From the NCBI GenBank assembly GCA_963843805.1, contig CAWJLY010000003.1, forward strand, positions 240,133 through 304,132: a stretch of DNA of 64,000 nucleotides, read 5' to 3'. This DNA comes from Ideonella_A sp963843805. GTDB lineage: Bacteria; Pseudomonadota; Gammaproteobacteria; Burkholderiales; Burkholderiaceae_C. The notes under the pieces are model-generated. The model searched no databases and was not told the origin of the DNA. It saw only the letters and a list, made by a program, of their open reading frames with translations. Both the position numbers and the translations under genes were made by a program. How positions within the stretch are numbered: position 1 is the first letter of the stretch; each line of letters starts with the position of its first letter. This document shows positions 52,101-62,256 of the stretch, piece by piece.

Positions 52101-55100
52101 GCCATCGCCACCGGTCAGCTGCGCACCGTCGGCGCCATTGAACAGCAGATCGCTGCCTGTCGTGCCGCGGTTGGCTGCGGCGTAAACAGCCTGCCTGTCC
52201 CAGGTCGTGCCATCGTTGAATTGCAATCCCGCCAGAGTGGTTTTGGATCCACCGCGCCAATCAACCGTCGAGTCGAGCCAGTCCGATCCGCCGTTGACCG
52301 AAAGCCGCAGAACAGCCTCGGCAGTTGGCCAGGGGCTCCGTTGTCCCGACGAGTCGTATATCGGAGAGTAGGCGACATCGCGCCACTGCAACTGCAGGTC
52401 TGATGCCTTGATGGATCCGCCAAGTTGCACGGTGGCGCCCCAGCCGCCGATCATCGTGTCGTGGCCTGAGCCGACACCGAATGCGACGGTATCGTTGCCC
52501 GGCCCGACGATGAGCTTGTCGTCGCCCGCGCCGCCGTCGAGCCAATCGTCGCCATATCCACCGTCGAGCAGATCGTTGCCGGCTCCGCCACGGATCGTGT
52601 CGTGGCCTGCGCGACCGGTGATCGTATCGTTGCCGGCTCCGCCGTCGATGCTGCTGTCCAACGAGGTCAACCGGATCACGTCGTTTCCGCTGGTCGGCGC
52701 TGCCACCGTTGCCGCGACCAACGCGCCGACGTCGATCGTCGAGCCATTGGCAAAACGGATCTGCTCGACCGGATCGACCACGCCAGCGCGGGTGCCGAGG
52801 GCGCTGAAGGTGACGGTCGTGCTGTTGGATCTTCCAGCGCACGACGACGCTGTCGATCTGGTCGGCGATATCCGTATCGACGTGCTCGGCACGAACGACA
52901 CCGTCACATCGGTCGGGTTGGCCGCCAGCTGCAGGATGTCGAAGCCCGCGGTCGTCGTGCCGCCCTGCTGAAGATCGAGCCGATCTTGACGTCGCCGTCG
53001 CCGGCCTTCACCTGGTAGATGTCGTCGCCCGGCCCGCCGATCATCCTGCCGCCATCGGCCCCGGCGTCGAGCGTATCGTTGCCGGTGCCGCCGTCCAGAT
53101 AGTCGTAGCCGGCGCCGCCGCGCAGCGAGTCATTGCCGCCCATGCCGAACAAGCTGTCGTTGCCGGCGCCGCCGTCGATCACATCATCCGATAGCGAAAC
53201 CGATGATGCTGTCGTTGCCTGTCGTCGCCACCAGGCTCTTGCTGCGCAACTGGTCGAAGGTCCAGACCGTGCCGTCGTTGAACCGGATGGTCTCGATATG
53301 GCCGGCGCCGGCATTGCCGACGGGTCGACCGCATTGCGGATGTCGACGATCAGGTTCCATGTCTGCAGCTTGAAGCCATTGCCGGTCGAGCTGACGGTGG
53401 TGTTCTGCGGCGTGATATTGGTCGAATAGAACTGCAGGCGATCGTTGCTGCCGCCGAAATCGTCGATCGTCCAGGTCTGGTACTTCGCCGCCGCCGATCC
53501 AGCCGGTATTGCGCACGTGGTAGCTATCGTTCGAAGTCGATCGAGGTGTCGATCGCCGTTCCGCGAAACGCCGGTGTAGTAGCCGAGGCTGAACTGGTAC
53601 TGGTCGTCGCCTTCGCCGCCATCGAGAAAGTCTCTCGAATCGAAGTCGCCGCCGATCAGCGAATCGTTGCCGGCGCCGCCGATCAGCGAGTCGACGCCGC
53701 GGCCGGCGTACAAGGCATCGTCGCCGAGGCCGCCGATCAGCGTGTCGTTGCCGCGATCGCCGTAGATGGTGTCGTTGCCTGCCCGGCCATCGATGCGGTC
53801 ATTGCCGGCCAGGCCGGAGATCGTAGTCGCCGATCGGCGTCAGTGTCAGATCGTCGTTGCCTGCGGTGGCCGATGGCATCACGTCGACACTGCGGTCGAC
53901 GATCTGCTGCCAGCTCAGGGTGCTGCCGTCGGCCAGCCTGATCTCGTCGACCGGCTGCGCGCCGCTGAGCGGACGGCCCGAGGCGTCGGCCGGCCGTGAA
54001 GCGCAAACCATCACCGATGGCGTTCAACGACAACACAAAGTTGTCGGATGCAACGCGGTAGATCTTCAGGTCAGCGCCGTCGAAGCCTTCGTCGAGCTCG
54101 AGCACATTGAGCGGCGCCGGGCTACCCGATTGCGCCGGCTGATTGCGCCGGATGGCGCGAACGTCGTCCAGGCCATCACCGAGCGACATCGCCAGGTGGC
54201 GCCGGCGCCGGTATTCAAATTGATCACGTCATTGCCTTGGCCGGCATGGATCCGCGCATCCTGATGCGACACCGTCAGTTGATCGGCCTTCGCACCGCCC
54301 AGCAGCTGGCCGCCTGGCGCATTGGAGGCGACCGTGACCGGCGTCTTCAGGCGCGAGCCGACCAGGGCCTCGAAAGACAAGCCGCCGGTGTCGGTCTCGA
54401 TGCGTCGGATGCTCGGAGCTCAGGCCGTTGTCGATCACGACTCCCTGCTCGCTGCTCCAGGCCAGCGTCAGCGGACCGTCGACACCGGCCGATTACCTGG
54501 ATGTCGGCCAGGTTGACGCCTTTGAAATCGATCACGTCGTGCCCGGCAACGTCGATGATGTTGTCGGCATAGACGTCGGCCGCGTCGGACGCAGCAATCA
54601 CATACGTATCGTCGCCATCGCCACCGCGCATCTCGTCGCCGCCTGCGCCGCCGATCAGCAGGTCGTTGCCAATGCCGCCGATCAACAGGTCTCGGCCTTC
54701 GCCGCCGAGCAGGGTGTCGGCACCGTTGCCGCCGTCCAGAAAATCGTCGCCGGCGCCGCCATCGAGCCAGTCGTTGCCCAGGTGACCGGCGAACACGCCC
54801 AACCCGTCGCCATAAAGCCGATCGTTGCCGATGCCGCCGATCAGCGTGTCGTGGCCGCCGCCGCCCGTCAGCTCATCGTCGCCGGCGCCGCCGTCGAGGT
54901 AATCATCGCCGTGAAAGCCGATGGCAAGTCGAGCTTCATCGCTGTCGCCGAACAACCAATCGTTGCCGCTGCCGCCCAGCAGCCAATCGGCCCCGCCTTC
55001 GCCTTGCAGGTAGTCGTCGCCGTCACCGCCGTCGAGCCGGTCGTCGCCATGAAACGACGGATCCAGCGCCACGATGCCGGCCCCCGGCGTGCCGCCGCCA

Positions 55101-58100
55101 TCGCCCCACAGCCAATCGGCGCCCGCGCCACCGACCAGCACATCATCGCGGCCGCCGCCCACCAGCTCGTCGTCGCCGTCGCCACCGTCGAGGTAGTCGT
55201 TGCCGTTGACCGCCATCGGCGTGTCGATCGTGATTGCGGTCGTCGCCCCACAACTTGTCGTTGCCGAGTCCGCCGTAAACCGCGTCGTCACCGCCCTGGC
55301 CGATCAGGGTGTCGTTACCGGCGCCGCCATCGATGATGTCGGCACCCTGTTGATTGGACGCCGTGTAGCCCACGGCGCCCGGCAGGTTGTCTGCCCCGCC
55401 GTCGCCGAAGATGCGATCGTTGCCCGCGTCGCCGTACAGGATGTCATTGCCGCCCATGCCGGTGATTTCGTCGGCGTCGTCGCCACCGTGCACGGTGTCG
55501 TTGCCGGTGCCGGCCAGCACAAAGTCCAGGCCCGGCCCTGCATCGATCAGATTGCCGGCATCGCCTGCCTGCTGGTCGCCGATCACGCTGACGCTGAGGG
55601 TTGCAGGATGGATGCCTTCCGCATCCGGCCCGGCCGACTGGGCAATCCAATTGAATCCACGGCCCAACACAACCGGCTGGGTAATTGGCGGCGGCGTGTA
55701 CGACGTGCTTGGTCGGATACGACATCAAGCCATTGCTCGATCCGAAGATGAAGTCGTTGCCGGCGCCGCCCACCAGCGTATCGGCGCCCATCCCGCCGTG
55801 CAGAACATCGTTGCCAAGCCCGCCATCGATGAAATCGTCGCCCCCGCGGCCAAGCAGCGCATCGTCACCGGCCATCCCGCTGATGCTGTCGGCCGCTGCC
55901 GAGCCGCCAATCAGGTCGGCCGCCCCGGCCTGCGCACCCGCACTCGTGTAATTGCCGTCGGCCGACATGGCGAACTGTGCGCCACCCGACGTGGTCAACT
56001 TCTGGAAATCACCCACGTACGGCACGCCAGGTGCTGGCGCTGGCGCCGCGGCGGTGCCCAGTGTGATGCCGAGTTGGCCTGGTTTCCAGTTGCCCACCCG
56101 GATCACGTCATTGCGATCCTTGAAGGTGATGAACAGGTCGTTGTGCGATGCGTCAACGGCAACCTCGGTGAAATTCAGTCGTTTGTCTGCTGTCTGCCAG
56201 ATGCCATCGCCGACCTTGTAGGCCGCGGTGCCGTTGAGCACGCCCAGGCCTTCGACCTGGATTTTGCCCAGACCATCGCTGTCGACGATGCTGTCGAATC
56301 CCCAGCCGTTGTTCATGATGTAGGTGTCGAGGCCCTGGCCGCCGAGCAGCGAGTCGTTGCCTAGGCCGCCGTCCAGAACATCGGCGTCTGATCCCCCGAG
56401 CAAGGTGTCGTTGCCGTCGCCGCCGTTCAGCACGTCCAGCCCGGCATTGCCTTCGAGGTAGTCATTGCCGGCAAGGCCGTTCAGGTTGTCGTTGCCGAGG
56501 CCGCCGTACAAATGATCCTGCTTGGAACCGCCAGAAAGAACCTCGTTCGCGACGCTGCCGAACAATGTCTGCCGGCGGGCGCTGTCGGGGGTGACCAGAT
56601 CCGTGCCGAGCCTGATTTCAACCGGCAGCCGCGGGTCCTCGTTGCGGAAAAGACGATTGCCGGCATTCGTGTCCAGGATGGTGGTGAAGGTATTGTTGGT
56701 CTCGTTGCGGAAATTGAGCCAGTAGAGCAGCTCTGCCCGATCCTTCAAGTAGTTGGTGGAAAACGTTTCTCGCCCGGCGTCGCGGTCCGCCTGGCTCAAC
56801 GATTTGTCGGCCTGCCAAGTCGTGTAGGTGCTGCCCCATACCGTGCTCAGTGCGGCTTCCAAAACCCCGGGGATGTCTGTCGACACCACAACTGGGCTCA
56901 GCGAAACCAGGCTGGTGAACGCGCCGAAATCCGTCCTTGCCTGGGAACTCAGCTCGCCGAGAGAAGGGCTGATGCGTAGTTTTCCGATCAACTTTCCAGA
57001 AGCTTCACTGTCCGTTAGCGCCTTTAAATTGTTATGGAATTTGTTGCGAGTATCCCAGTCTCCAAATCCTCCTGCTCCCTCCAAGGCTACAGTTTTCTCT
57101 GCTCTTGAGTCGGTTAAGACCCGGCGCAGGCCATCCAGAATATTTTCAAGTGCATCGAATTCGTAATTGGCATTTTGAAAAAACCTGCAGGGGTCCGGTT
57201 GGTGGCGATTTCAATAATGGGAAAAAATTTCTGAAGTGAGAACGATGGGTCAAGCTGAAGCATCGCGCGCTGAAGAGCCAGAGAATCACCCAGCAAAGTT
57301 AACGCGTGACCGCTTCCGAGTCGTACAAAAAATCTTTAAAAAAGCCCTCGACTGCGACGGCTGAGACTCGATCGCGACCCGGACAGTTTTGCCGTGGGTG
57401 CCGGAGTTGGCGACGAATTCCAGTTGCGAATAGTTTCGTATCCGAAAACCTGGGTGACTTTGGCCATCGATGAATGAGTTAGTTTCACCCCCATCTGACT
57501 CGTTATTGAACAGATTTTTTAGAAAATGGACGACATTTCCGGAACCGAATTTGACACGCGTCGCATTGAGCGCCCAATGATAGCGAGAATCCGCGTATAT
57601 TGAGGTGTCATTGATCGGACTGTTTTTTACTTTATCAGCTGCAAGCCATAACGCTCGATTAGAATCATTGACCATGGTTCTGGCATAATCCGGGTCTTTC
57701 AGAGTTTGGCGAAAGAACATGATCATCTGTTCTAAACTGCCAGATACCGTATTCCAAGTGCCGCGCCCAGCACCATTGAAAGTTACTGTCTCCCCAAAGA
57801 CGATTCGCTCTGTTCTATTCGGAGCGGAATGAATTTCCGTAAAAATCGTTGCTAAGTGACCTCCAAGGCTGTAACCGGTCACGTTTAGTATTGCGCCATC
57901 CGGGAGAAGATTTGGTCTGCTCCGGAGCCAAGCGTAATACTGCTCCAACGCATCCAGTTGGGCAAGTGCAAATCCGTTAAATGAGACCTCCGTCAAATCT
58001 GCGCCGGATACGTCTCTCTCCCGATCTCCACCATTGGCGGCGGTTTGGAACTCGGTAGATCGAATTGCGATTGTGTAGAGTTAGTCAGGTTTCCAAGGGT

Positions 58101-58441
58101 ATCTTTTTTCTGAATAAGAGTGGCAGAGAAACCCGTATTTGGAAGGATATTTGGCTTGTTATTGCCATCGCCTACTATTCTGGATGGGCTGGTAGGGTCA
58201 TCCGACAATTGATGCAAAACTTGAAATTTCGAATCAAAGTCGGAGATTTGCGCATCGGTTAGCCTAGTATACCCAATGTATTGGCCGTTGATGGGATTCC
58301 CAAGCGTCTTACGATTTGCGCCAATTCGCAACTGATTCGAAGCGGCGGCGCCGAATACTGTGAATCCTGTTCCAGGTACGACTCAGCAGCAACCTGCTGA
58401 AGTAGTAGTCGTAGAGATCCGCAGCTGTTCAGGTTGGCCAT
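49130..58441 (-). CDS. Giant lipase-RTX protein (type I secretion substrate), frameshifted
   Basis: ~3,104 codons. The N-terminal ~450 residues form an alpha/beta-hydrolase with the nucleophile elbow GYSLGGHLATIF (Gly-x-Ser-x-Gly, near 57865), so a lipase/esterase is likely. A linker (~57280-56560) leads into dozens of calcium-binding nonapeptides of the GGxGxDxLx type (e.g. YGGLGNDNLNGLAGNDYLEG) between ~56530 and 49560, interleaved with haemolysin-type beta domains (DRIEFVGSVRQSDVAFAKSG, RFTDGSVLL). The uncleaved C-terminus (AMASFGALGSEASSTMF...) fits a type I secretion signal; there is no Sec signal. ATG 58441 has AGAGGA seven bases upstream. Several frame changes (~58310, 57990, 57290, 55690, 55265, 54410, 53990, 53820, 53540, 53300, 52830, 50810). 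No exporter genes are in the window. The first ~1.2 kb is markedly less GC-rich. Confidence 0.82.
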
Positions 58442-58452
58442 TTCGTGTCCTC

Positions 58453-58826
58453 TCAATTTTTAACTGTCGACTGCTTTTGGCGGCATGGGGTGCAAGTCTT
58501 GTGTAGATACTCGCGAAATCGTTTAGGCATGACTTTTGGAGGAGCGACGAGAAAGGGTAAGCGTGCAACGTGTTCCCCACCGTAGCTGTTGTAAGCTAGC
58601 GCGACTACAAACGGCACCTTGCAACCAAGAATTACTGTTGGGCGATCTTTATACGGGAGGTCCAAAGATGAATTGCCGCCGCACGTCCGATAACTTCCTG
58701 TGTGCGTTTGTCGTAAACAATTGATTCAGCTCCAGATATCGAATTTTCGCGATCCAGAATTCGCTTCGTTCCTCTCCAAGTGAACGCAATCGCGGCGCTT
58801 GGTCGGTCTAATTCCAACATCTTCAT
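58453..58826 (-). CDS. Small partner protein upstream of the RTX gene, one frame change
   Basis: ~124 codons. Begins MKMLELDRPSAAIAFTWRGT and, after a frame change near 58665, continues LPYKDRPTVILGCKVPFVVA and ends with a basic, Cys-containing tail (MPKRFREYLHKTCTPCRQKQ). Its ATG overlaps the stop of the upstream gene (ATGA) and its end is 11 bp from the RTX start, so all three form one transcription unit. No signal peptide. The family is not recognised. GC content is near 50%. Confidence 0.55.
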
Positions 58827-59461
58827 AGGACTGGCTCTGGAGGATCGTCGCTTAAAATTTTGACTCGATATCCGGACATCTGAATATAAGGCTCAGGATA
58901 TCGGCTTGCCAATAACCATTCGCCGTGGCTCTTCAACAAACTCGTAAGTAAGACTGGGTGAGTTGACCAACGAAACCGCCAGTAAGGATATTGTCTTGCG
59001 AGTTATGCCTCTGCCGCTGCACAACGGGTGCCTCCCAATCGAATCGCGCTTGTGCCTGTGCCGTGCTGTAAGCGGGCATTGGGCGCGCGTTATAGATCCC
59101 GGGTTGGCCAGGATCGATTCTGAGTAACCACTCCCCAGCCTCCGTATCACAAAGATGCTCGAAATACTGCCGGCTGACGTTCGGGCACCCCCGGCAACCA
59201 CGCCCTCAATTTCGCCTTGCCAAAATCAAACGGCACCGTCTTCGCCACCTCGTCTGGCAGCTTCAAGTTATGCGCGATACGCGCCTCCTCCGTGTCGAGC
59301 CACTGCTCGGGGATCGGCTCTGTCTGCCCGGCCACTTTGACGAATTTGGTCCAGACGACGGGGACATGCGGCTCGGCGGCTTGGCCGCTGGCGACCATCA
59401 CCAGCATCGGCGCGCCCAGGGCCGCCAGCCAGCGGAGCAACGTCTTCATCGACAGCCTCAT
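58823..59461 (-). CDS. Exported protein upstream of the RTX operon, frameshifted
   Basis: ~213 codons. The ATG at 59461 has GGAGG six bases upstream and opens a signal peptide (MRLSMKTLLRWLAALGAPML VMVASGQA). Mature part: EARIAHNLKLPDEVAKTVPF, KAKLRAWLPGVPERQPA; after an extra base near 59165, YFEHLCDTEAGEWLLRIDPG; after a second change near 58940, KSHGEWLLASRYPEPYIQMS and VKILSDDPPEPVL, with the TGA overlapping the next ATG. The YFEHLCDTEAGEWL block recalls uncharacterised exported proteins encoded with secreted effectors, but I cannot name the family. GC falls sharply along the gene. Confidence 0.6.
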
Positions 59462-59604
59462 GCCGGCCTCCGGATTGGCGGCGATGACGCTTTGGCTGCC
59501 CGATCGGACGAGCGACACATCCCCTTCAACAGGTCCCACAGCGGCGGGCAGGCCGACGACGACAGACGGGGTTGAAAAGGGCAGGGGGCGGCTACTGGGT
59601 TCAT
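59458..59604 (-). CDS. Possible short leader frame (48 aa)
   Basis: An ATG at 59604 has GGAGAG five bases upstream, and the frame's stop overlaps the next ATG (ATGA). The first residues MNPVAAPCPF may continue, with one base change, as PSVVVGLPAAVGPVEGDVSL in the adjacent frame. Either a small protein at the head of the RTX operon or chance. From 59605 to 59880 nothing else is recognisable except the vapBC ribosome site. Confidence 0.25.
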   Translation of the reverse strand: MNPVAAPCPFQPRLSSSACPPLWDLLKGMCRSSDRAAKASSPPIRRPA

Positions 59605-59880
59605 CGCACTCTCCAACGGAAAGGAGGACTGCTTCAGGTTCAGACCGATCGCAAAGATTTTGCGCTTGGCCCGATGGCTCAAATTTCTGGGCAATGTCGG
59701 GGAGCCCAGACTGTGTATGAATCCAGTCTACGCAGCGGTTTGTCGCTGCGACTCCCCACTTCGGGTGTCAATCGGAACCTTGGTCAACGCGATGCACTTC
59801 GGTCCATTTCAGTTGGTGTCCGTTCGGTAAGGCGAAGTTGCATGACACTCTGATCACGACAGCATTTCGAGAGGATCCCC

Positions 59881-60132
59881 ATGGCCACATTGACTGTCAC
59901 CGTGCGCGGGCAGGTGACGTTCCGAAAAGACGTGCTGCAACACCTCGGGATACGGCCCGGAGAAAAGATCGAGCTCGAACTACTGCCAGACGGCCGGGGC
60001 ATGCTCACAGCGGCCCGACCTGCCGCAACCATCGACAACTTTGTCGGTTTGCTCGCCGGCAAGACAAAAAAGCTTGCCACCCTTGAAGAAATCAACACTG
60101 CGGCGGCGCAAGCTTGGGCAGGTCGCGCGTGA
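59881..60132 (+). CDS. vapB: AbrB/SpoVT-fold antitoxin (VapB type)
   Basis: 83 residues. The DNA-binding swapped-hairpin sequence MATLTVTVRGQVTFRKDVLQ ... GIRPGEKIELELLPDGR is at the N-terminus; the C-terminal tail (TLEEINTAAAQAWAG) would wrap the toxin. GAGAGGAT ribosome site. The stop overlaps the toxin GTG. Normally autoregulates the pair. Confidence 0.88.
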   Translation: MATLTVTVRGQVTFRKDVLQHLGIRPGEKIELELLPDGRGMLTAARPAATIDNFVGLLAGKTKKLATLEEINTAAAQAWAGRA

Positions 60133-60524
60133 AGATCGCTGTCGATACCAACGTCCTCGTTCGTGCGGTCGTGGCTGACGATCCCGTCCAGGCAAGGGTC
60201 GCAGCCAAGGTCTTGACCGACGCCGAATTGATCGCGGTGGCAACACCCTGCCTGTGCGAATTTGTCTGGGTGCTTCGCTCCGTCTATGACTTTCAAGCCT
60301 CGGATGCCGCCCAGGCAATCCGTGCGTTGCTTGCCACCAAAAATGTGGAAATGAACCGGCCCGCTGTGGAGGCCGGCCTGTCGATGCTCGAAGCGGGTGG
60401 CGATTTCGCCGATGGCGTCATTGCCTACGAAGGCGCCTGGCTCGGTGGCGAAACCTTTGTTTCATTCGACAAACAAGCGGTGGGCCTTCTCACGGCACAG
60501 TCGCGATCCGCGCGTCTTTTGTGA
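60129..60524 (+). CDS. vapC: PIN-domain toxin (VapC type)
   Basis: 131 residues; ribonuclease of the PIN fold. Acidic active-site residues occur in VDTNVLVRAVVADD, PCLCEFVWVL, GGDFADGVIA and SFDKQAV. GTG start at 60129 within GTGA overlaps vapB, giving tight stoichiometric coupling. Intact. Confidence 0.9.
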   Translation: MKIAVDTNVLVRAVVADDPVQARVAAKVLTDAELIAVATPCLCEFVWVLRSVYDFQASDAAQAIRALLATKNVEMNRPAVEAGLSMLEAGGDFADGVIAYEGAWLGGETFVSFDKQAVGLLTAQSRSARLL

Positions 60525-60556
60525 CGGCGGGCAGCGCCATCAGGCGCGGCCCCCCA

Positions 60557-60967
60557 TCACCACAACCGCCGGCACCCGAAAGCCACCAGCGCCGCATCGC
60601 ATGTCACCAGCGTCAGCCCTTCCAGCTCGCTCTGTGCCGCCAGCATCCGGTCGAAAGGATCGTCGCGGTGGTCGATTGGCCAGGAACCAGCGCGCAAGGC
60701 GTGCCGTGCATTGATTGCCAGCGATGTGAAGCCGTCGGCAACGATCAATTCGGCAAACCGGGATGCAGCATCCGGCACTTCGGCGAGTTTGCCCAAGCGC
60801 TGCTTGGTGGCAAGTTCCCAGGCGCTGGCCGCACTGACGAAGATCTCGTTCGCTTCGTCCATGATGGCGCTGCGTGCGGCAGCCGACAGCCGCGTGTCGT
60901 CAGTCCACCACCAGATCAGTGCGTGCGTGTCGAGCAACAGCCGAAGCGGGCCGCCGGTCTCGCTCAC
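60557..60967 (-). CDS. Second PIN-domain toxin
   Basis: 136 residues, different PIN subgroup from the first: LLLDTHALIWWWTDD at the N-terminus, VSAASAWELATKQRLGKL, and DDPFDRMLAAQSELEGLTLV with the remaining acidic residues. GTG start at 60967 directly follows the antitoxin stop. Convergent with the first vapBC pair. Confidence 0.88.
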   Translation of the reverse strand: MSETGGPLRLLLDTHALIWWWTDDTRLSAAARSAIMDEANEIFVSAASAWELATKQRLGKLAEVPDAASRFAELIVADGFTSLAINARHALRAGSWPIDHRDDPFDRMLAAQSELEGLTLVTCDAALVAFGCRRLW

Positions 60968-61189
60968 TCACGGCTCCCAGGCACGCAATTCCTCTTCCGG
61001 CAAAACGTCGAAGAAATCGTCACCGAGCCGTCCTGCCAAGCGCCCCGGCTGACGGCGCGCTGGCGCGTTAGCCAGCGGCATCAACCGGGCGTAGGGCTTC
61101 CCAGCCTTTGCCAGGATGATTTCCTGCCCGGCATGGGCCTGATCGAGAAGGCAGCGCCGTCCTGCAGTACGTTGACCGGGGGCGCTCAT
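60968..61189 (-). CDS. Phd/YefM-type antitoxin, one frame change near the start
   Basis: ~74 codons. The core LLDQAHAGQEIILAKAGKPYARLMPLA is the prevent-host-death family signature (interrupted here for reading: LLDQAHAGQEII, LAKAGKPYARL). Upstream of it an alternative frame reads VNVLQDGAAF, the expected N-terminal strand, so one base change near 61150 is likely. ATG at 61189 chosen; a TTG at 61213 is possible. Cotranscribed with the PIN toxin downstream. Confidence 0.7.
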   Translation of the reverse strand: MSAPGQRTAGRRCLLDQAHAGQEIILAKAGKPYARLMPLANAPARRQPGRLAGRLGDDFFDVLPEEELRAWEP

Positions 61190-61384
61190 GGCCGGCATTA
61201 TGACCGACTTCAAGGTCGTCGTCGATTAGTCCACTGTGGGTCAGGAACGCTGATCGCACGCGTCTTGGCCTACGGAAGCGCTGCCGACGAAGCGATGACC
61301 AAGCGACTGAGGTTCTTGCGTGCGTAGTAATCCCGAACTCCTGAAGAAGGCGCGGCGTCGAGGACATCAGCGGCCGGACCGCAT

Positions 61385-62030
61385 CGTGCTGAGCGCCGCG
61401 TGAGCGAATCGCGCCGTGAAGCCTGCCCGATGCTGCTGTACACCCCCAACCGCAACCGCGAGCTTTCGCCGTATGATGGACGGCTTTGTGCCGAATCACC
61501 AAGTACGCCGCCAACGCGAAGCTGGCCACGCCGCATCAGCTTCATGAACGAGTGGCCAACTGGCGAAAGGTCGGCCCGACATCGAGCTGGTGCGCCAGGG
61601 CATCGGCTCCGATCTGCGCATCGGCTACAGCTTCCTAAGGCCGGGAAGCGGCTACGGCGCAGCTGCTTCCCGAAGGTCGTTCAAACTCGGCGAGCAACGC
61701 GCCGGAGCACGGCCATGATCCTGCTCGTGCTGCGAAGCGTGGAAGCCGTCAACGACGCGCAGAAGCAGCGTGCTGGTCGACAAGGTCGATCGCACGCTTC
61801 GGCGCAGATCTGCGCGGCACGCACCTTCGCGCTGTGGGGCCTGGCCGTTCAAGCCCAACATCGACGAATCGCGAGGCTCCCAGTCCGCTTGCTCTCGCGT
61901 CGCTGCTCCGACGGCACCCAGGCCGGCTCACGACCCGGTGGCGAGCGACGAACCGGCGCGGATTCGATCAGCCTTCGGAAAGCTGCAAGAGTTCGGCCTC
62001 GAGCACTTCTACAGGTATTCCCACGGAGCT
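61385..62030 (+). pseudogene. Decayed UDP-glucose 6-dehydrogenase fragment
   Basis: Scattered over all three frames are unmistakable blocks of nucleotide-sugar dehydrogenase: LYTPNRNREL, ITKYAANAKLAT, RISFMNE, DIELVRQGIGSDLRIGYSF, PGSGYG, SCFPK (catalytic Cys) and RTFALWGLA-FKPNID. The N-terminal NAD domain and the C-terminal UDP-sugar end are missing, and frame changes occur every 40-80 bp. This is far denser than in the neighbouring living genes, so I call a true remnant. The surrounding 61214-62256 holds no other supported gene. Confidence 0.75.
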
Positions 62031-62256
62031 ACTCCTCAGTTCGAAACCACAGCTTGCCACAATTCGCGGGGCCTGAGGGCAGGCCCAAAGCGGTTGCAAC
62101 TGCGATTGCAACGAAATCCACCCTTGGATACAACCCGACAAGGTCATGGTGTTGTGTTGGCGTAATCCCCCCACACCGCAGCTTTCCCCCAACACTGAAA
62201 TTTGCCGCACCGCACAAATCGCCGACAATCCCAGGTTATTCCAAAATCGGCACCCA

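Noticed and set aside
50667..55751. Several plus-strand Val/Ala-rich frames opposite the RTX gene
   Set aside because: Repetitive antisense of the Gly/Asp nonapeptides; same period as the RTX repeats and no independent features.
49130..58441. A PEP-CTERM or LPXTG sorting signal at the RTX C-terminus
   Set aside because: The end has no such motif, hydrophobic span or basic tail. It fits an uncleaved type I secretion signal.
59605..59880. A mobile element border or integrase between the RTX operon and vapBC
   Set aside because: No terminal inverted repeats, target duplications or transposase/integrase sequence could be found.
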